The translations under genes and the position numbers were made by a program. From positions 23,067,001 through 23,131,000 of the forward strand of contig CP142460.1 of assembly GCA_038049695.1 (NCBI GenBank): a stretch of DNA of 64,000 bases, in the 5' to 3' direction. Source of the stretch: Cinnamomum chago. Its lineage: Eukaryota > Streptophyta > Magnoliopsida > Laurales > Lauraceae. Shown in pieces: positions 60,801 through 64,000 of the stretch (within the stretch, counting starts at the first letter, position 1; every line of letters starts with the position of its first letter). The notes beneath the pieces were generated by a model. It was not told where the DNA came from, made no database searches, and saw only the letters and a program-made list of their open reading frames with translations.

Positions 60801-60865
60801 GGTGCCACTGCCTGTGCACCCATGTCACCTAAAGGACCTAGGCGCCACCACAGGTGCGCTCAAGT
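57818..60865. repeat. Fourteen 30-bp inverted repeats (10-10-10 hairpins)
   Basis: The type copy, 57818-57847, has arm acttgggcgc, a ten-base loop and arm gcgcccaagt, perfectly complementary. Others start near 57858, 58019, 58531, 58733, 58945, 59177, 60066, 60106, 60339, 60543, 60583, 60796 and 60836. Nearly all are 29-30 bp; loops are often close to cacnncaggt. Four pairs start exactly 40 bp apart (57818/57858, 60066/60106, 60543/60583, 60796/60836). Confidence 0.92.
59460..59960. repeat. AT-rich tract with degenerate CCTAATTAA words
   Basis: Many imperfect copies of aaccctaattaa and related words occur. The unit is variable in length and sequence, so this is low-complexity DNA and not an ordered array. 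No coding potential. Confidence 0.7.
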
Positions 60866-62512
60866 CCTCCATCAACCCCGTTTCGCTTGTTTCGACATCT
60901 TTTCATTATTTGAACTAAAACCCGAAACTTGGGATTCTTTCACAATTAAAACAGAACCTTAAGACACCTCTAATCCACCCCTAAACAACTCTTAACCAAA
61001 CCACGACTCAAAATGAATCAAAACAAACCGAACCAATCATAACCCTACTCAACAAACTGCTTAGGCACGGGAACTATCGAACTTAAGGATATTTGCACCT
61101 TAGGATTAGATCAGATCTCTCTATTAGATAGATTAGAGCATTAGGCTTCGTTCCATCACTTTCCTGTTCTGTTAGGGGATCGGGAGAGCTGATATGGGCG
61201 GTCTAGGACCTTAGGTTAGGGTTAATCCGATGATCAATAATAAAACATTAATAACGTAAATCCAAGTAAAATCCCCTAGTTAGGCCCTTCTAGCCCCAAT
61301 ACCAAAAATCCCTAAACACTATAAAACCAACAAAATAAACCCAAAAAGATTTTTCCTTTATTTCTTCTTCCATCTTAAGTGCCAGATATTTTAATCGAAC
61401 TTAATGATAAAAAGGGAATAAAGAACCGATTTCTAAAATTGAATGAATGAGAATAATAAGATGAGATGAGTGATTTTACACACATTTATAAACAATCACG
61501 GCCCATCGGCCTCCCCAAAACAAACACTGGCCCATCGGCCACCTCCAATCAATTACTTCCCATCGGCCTTTCACCTTTATCACTCGTCTATCACACACAA
61601 ATAACACAGAAATTACAAGTCAAAACCACATTTGCATCATCATTTTGGTTTGAAAAGTCAGCCTTTAAACCCTAGTTGCCAAGGGATTAGAAGGGGGTAC
61701 CCGGAACGGGGCCGATCCTCTTCTTAAATATTTGGCACCTCCCCCCGTTTATTTTCTTTATTTTAATTATTTTATCTTACTTGGATACACTATGATTTTG
61801 CTATGTGAGGATTAACCTTATTTGGACTTTGACTCATAACCCTGAATTGACCTTATATTAAAGAGACCCAAAGAGACCCAAATTAATGTGACAGGAAAAC
61901 CGTCGTGTGTTGTCGGTAGCACATTAGACGAGAGGAAGAACCCATCCATTTATTCTCCCCACATTTCTTTGGCTTTCGTCGAAGAACGGTGTTACGGCCG
62001 TTACCGTAGCTGGCGATCGTGATACATTGATTTTGAGGGTAGTCGGAATCGTCATTTTCGATGTAAAATTTAAATAGCACATATAGATGAATGGAGATTT
62101 CCCAAGCCATATGTGCTCGCGGGGGGTCGAAATTCACATCCGACAGCCTGGCGATCGTGATGGGACAACTTGTGTTGTCTTGTCACTTATTTGGGTCATT
62201 TTGGAGTTTTATTCTAGGACACGAACATCCAATCAATGATCAAATGCCCGTGTCCCGTTTAGTTTAGGGTCATTATGAGTATAGTCCGAAAATCTAATTA
62301 AACCTAAGGTCTAAATATACCGCTTACTGAAGCCTCCGTTAATTATAACATAATAAAAAAAAACATCATTAAAACTTTCCCCTTTCATCACTAAAATAAA
62401 ATTCCAAAAAAAAACTTCCTCTCCTCTTCCCTCCCTTCTATTTTGAACCAAAAAATTCTCTTGGTGTTACATGATATTGTTTGATAATTTTTTTGGAAAT
62501 TAAATATAAGAT

Positions 62513-63900
62513 GACCTATCAAAATCCACATCAAACAATTGCATCCCAAACATCATACATGCTCGACTCAAATTATCAATCTTACATGAACCGCACGACT
62601 CAAGATTTTCAAAACTTAAATAACTCATACATAAATATAAACCAACACTGCCACAACGCAACACAAAATTATCGATACCTTTCCAACCAAACTATAACAA
62701 CTCAAAATTCTTCCCTTAGATCTACACGACACTTTTATGCAAACGAAAACTTAAACAATCACCACACCTCTTACGAACACAAGAGGCCAAACCATGGCCC
62801 AATCCATCATCCCCAATCATATCAAACCACTTCCCAACCAACTCAACAATATTACACTCAACCAAATAAAAACACCAAACCAAACCAAACCAAACCAAGC
62901 CTTTTCCCACTAGGTGGGGTCAGCTATATGAATTTGACGACGCCAGTCAAATTTGTTTAGGGCCTTGTCCTCCGTTAGATCCATGTAGGCAAGGTCATGT
63001 TTAATAGTTTCTTTCCAACTTCTCTTGGGTCTCCCTCTCCCTCTCCTACTCCGGGCAATCTCCATGCTTTCACACCTTTTAACAGGTGCCTCCGTTGGGC
63101 GCCTTCTAACATGGCCGAACCATCTCAGTCAACCAAATCAAAACACAATGCACACAAATTCAAATAATCAAAACATCAATCATAACATAAATCAAAATTT
63201 AAACCTTAATAATCAACGAATCTACGTCCAAAATACACAGTGTATAACGACAAACCAAATCCTAATCCATCCTGATCAAGACTACCAATCCATTCAAACC
63301 ATCCTAACCAATCAAACTCCTTCGTTTAATCAAACCAACCAATCCATCCCAACCATCTCACCTAATCAAACCATCTGATCCGATCAAAACTACCAATCCA
63401 TCCCAACCATCCCATCCAATCAAATTCCTTCAATTCACCATTCCAAATCGTCCAACATAATCGACTAAATCAACCTATCCAACCTTCCATAACTATGCAT
63501 CCTTATCCAACCTATCCAACCTTCCATAACTGTGCATCCTTATCCAACCTATCAACCATCCCAATCCACGCCATTCAATGAAAACCATCATCCCACCCAA
63601 CCCTCACCATTCAACCAAACAACACCACTTGCCATGATCGTTGACCCATTCCAGCCACGCCCAACCATACCATCCAACTCAATCCATCCACCAGCCTAAT
63701 CTCCAACAATCATATATCAACAATCCACTCACGCTCCGACCGACCAGGTTTTTCAAACATCCAATCAAAACCAAGATAGAAACTCGCCCACAAATGCTAA
63801 AGCCCAAAATCCATTTTTACCACGCAAAACAAAAATATCTCGAAAACAGATCCAGCAAGAGTTTGCTAAAATGGTGGACATAAGTGAGCTAGAGTTGCCC
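62513..63900 (+). pseudogene. Asn/Gln-rich gag-like N-terminus of H
   Basis: Frames here are extremely rich in Asn, Gln, Thr, Ser, Tyr and Pro (QNPHQTIASQTSYMLD, NQNINHNINQNLNLNNQR). At the right end (about 63870) a more ordered segment appears, FAKMVDISELELPDLDWF. Such low-complexity N-termini occur in large gypsy gag proteins, but I cannot name the family. The DNA carries degenerate CCAATC/CCAACC words. Broken in a few places and split by an RTE fragment. Confidence 0.45.
62876..63128 (-). mobile_element. 253-bp RTE LINE 3'-end fragment
   Basis: Minus-strand translation gives the RTE C-terminus: LRWFGHVRRRPTEAPVKR, then RGRGRPKRSW, LTEDKALNKFDWRRQIHI and ADPT followed by the stop. A tail of TTGGT-type repeats (ccaaaccaaacc at 62876-62897) is at its 3' end. 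Flanks at 62858-62875 and 63129-63146 match over 18 bp with one difference, a target duplication. It is a 5'-truncated LINE insertion in the H gag, distinct from the RTE copy at 32901-37600. Confidence 0.9.
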
Positions 63901-64000
63901 GACCTAGACTGGTTTAAGAGTATCACTCTAAAGAATGATCCATATGCAAATACGGGGAAGCCCCCCAGAGGAACAATTTGTACGTGGTGAATATCTAGAA

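Larger units (their letters stand above)
57423..62145 (+). repeat. Candidate long LTR of element H
   Basis: Proposed limits are tgttgataat at 57423 and ccgaca at 62145, followed by ctggcgatcgtgatggga, which resembles the TGGCGAC-type primer-binding region of Tat/Ogre gypsy elements. The word gggtacccggaacggggccg (about 61697) also recalls that group. The region has no protein gene. It holds hairpin repeats (57818-60865), degenerate units of about 200-270 bp and an AT-rich tract (59460-59960). A second LTR is not in the window, so the limits and the LTR nature are tentative. Confidence 0.4.
62146..64000 (+). mobile_element. Internal start of element H, running off the right edge
   Basis: After a primer-binding-like sequence comes an AT-rich leader (about 62165-62510) and then an Asn/Gln/Thr-rich gag-like N-terminus. 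The rest lies outside the window. Assignment to a Tat/Ogre-like gypsy element is inferred from the long LTR and primer-binding region; no pol motif is in view. The coding part is interrupted by an RTE fragment and has other breaks. Confidence 0.45.

Noticed and set aside
57818-60865. Regularly sized 30-bp repeats resembling a CRISPR array
   Set aside because: Copies are degenerate, intervals vary from 10 to over 800 bp, and the surroundings are plant retrotransposons.

Overview
The window is a repeat-dense stretch of a flowering-plant nuclear genome, most likely a eudicot. Almost all of it is Ty1/copia and Ty3/gypsy LTR retrotransposons, plus plant L1-type and RTE-type LINEs. I recognise no intact host gene, rRNA, tRNA gene or CRISPR array. 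The only coding material not obviously retroelement polyprotein is a decayed, intron-containing plant mobile domain (PMD) gene at 54976-57306.

Layout, using my own labels. Bases 1-21338 hold a minus-strand Copia fossil (A1). It contains a solo LTR of its own family (508-2190), and its 5' LTR is split by a SIRE-like element S (7778-20518, TSD cttcc). S is itself split by a near full-length L1-type LINE (11396-16707, 16-bp TSD). A1 sits in a Copia RT scrap (21339-21690), next to a fragment of a third family T (about 21700-22395). Bases 22396-32705 hold a plus-strand Copia fossil (A2) carrying a solo A LTR and a solo S LTR, and ending in its own 3' LTR. Bases 32901-about 37600 are a decayed RTE LINE split by a small coding-free LTR element R (33010-35827). 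Short gypsy and LTR scraps follow.

Bases 38342-54968 are another nest. A T LTR contains a solo S LTR (38859-40590) and Copia C (from 41417). C's 5' LTR contains a Tekay-type gypsy element (42676-51770, TSD taggg). C's gag is cut by a second T LTR (52824-54968). The PMD gene lies antisense to that LTR and ends beside it. From about 57423 to the right edge is an element H, with a candidate 4.7-kb LTR full of 30-bp hairpins and an Asn/Gln-rich gag N-terminus that holds a 253-bp RTE fragment.

The strongest unexplained signals are non-coding. (1) H carries 14 imperfect inverted repeats with 10-nt arm, 10-nt loop and 10-nt arm, four pairs of them spaced exactly 40 bp. (2) All four S LTRs carry GGTCGACC palindromes and an inverted pair of AACGGTCA sites (like the mitosis-specific MSA element) just upstream of a TATA box. 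(3) A CGCTCGAGCG palindrome cassette with the same flanking words occurs in two unrelated families. (4) T LTRs are built from degenerate units of about 150 bp. Insertions were dated only by eye from LTR differences; no alignment was run.
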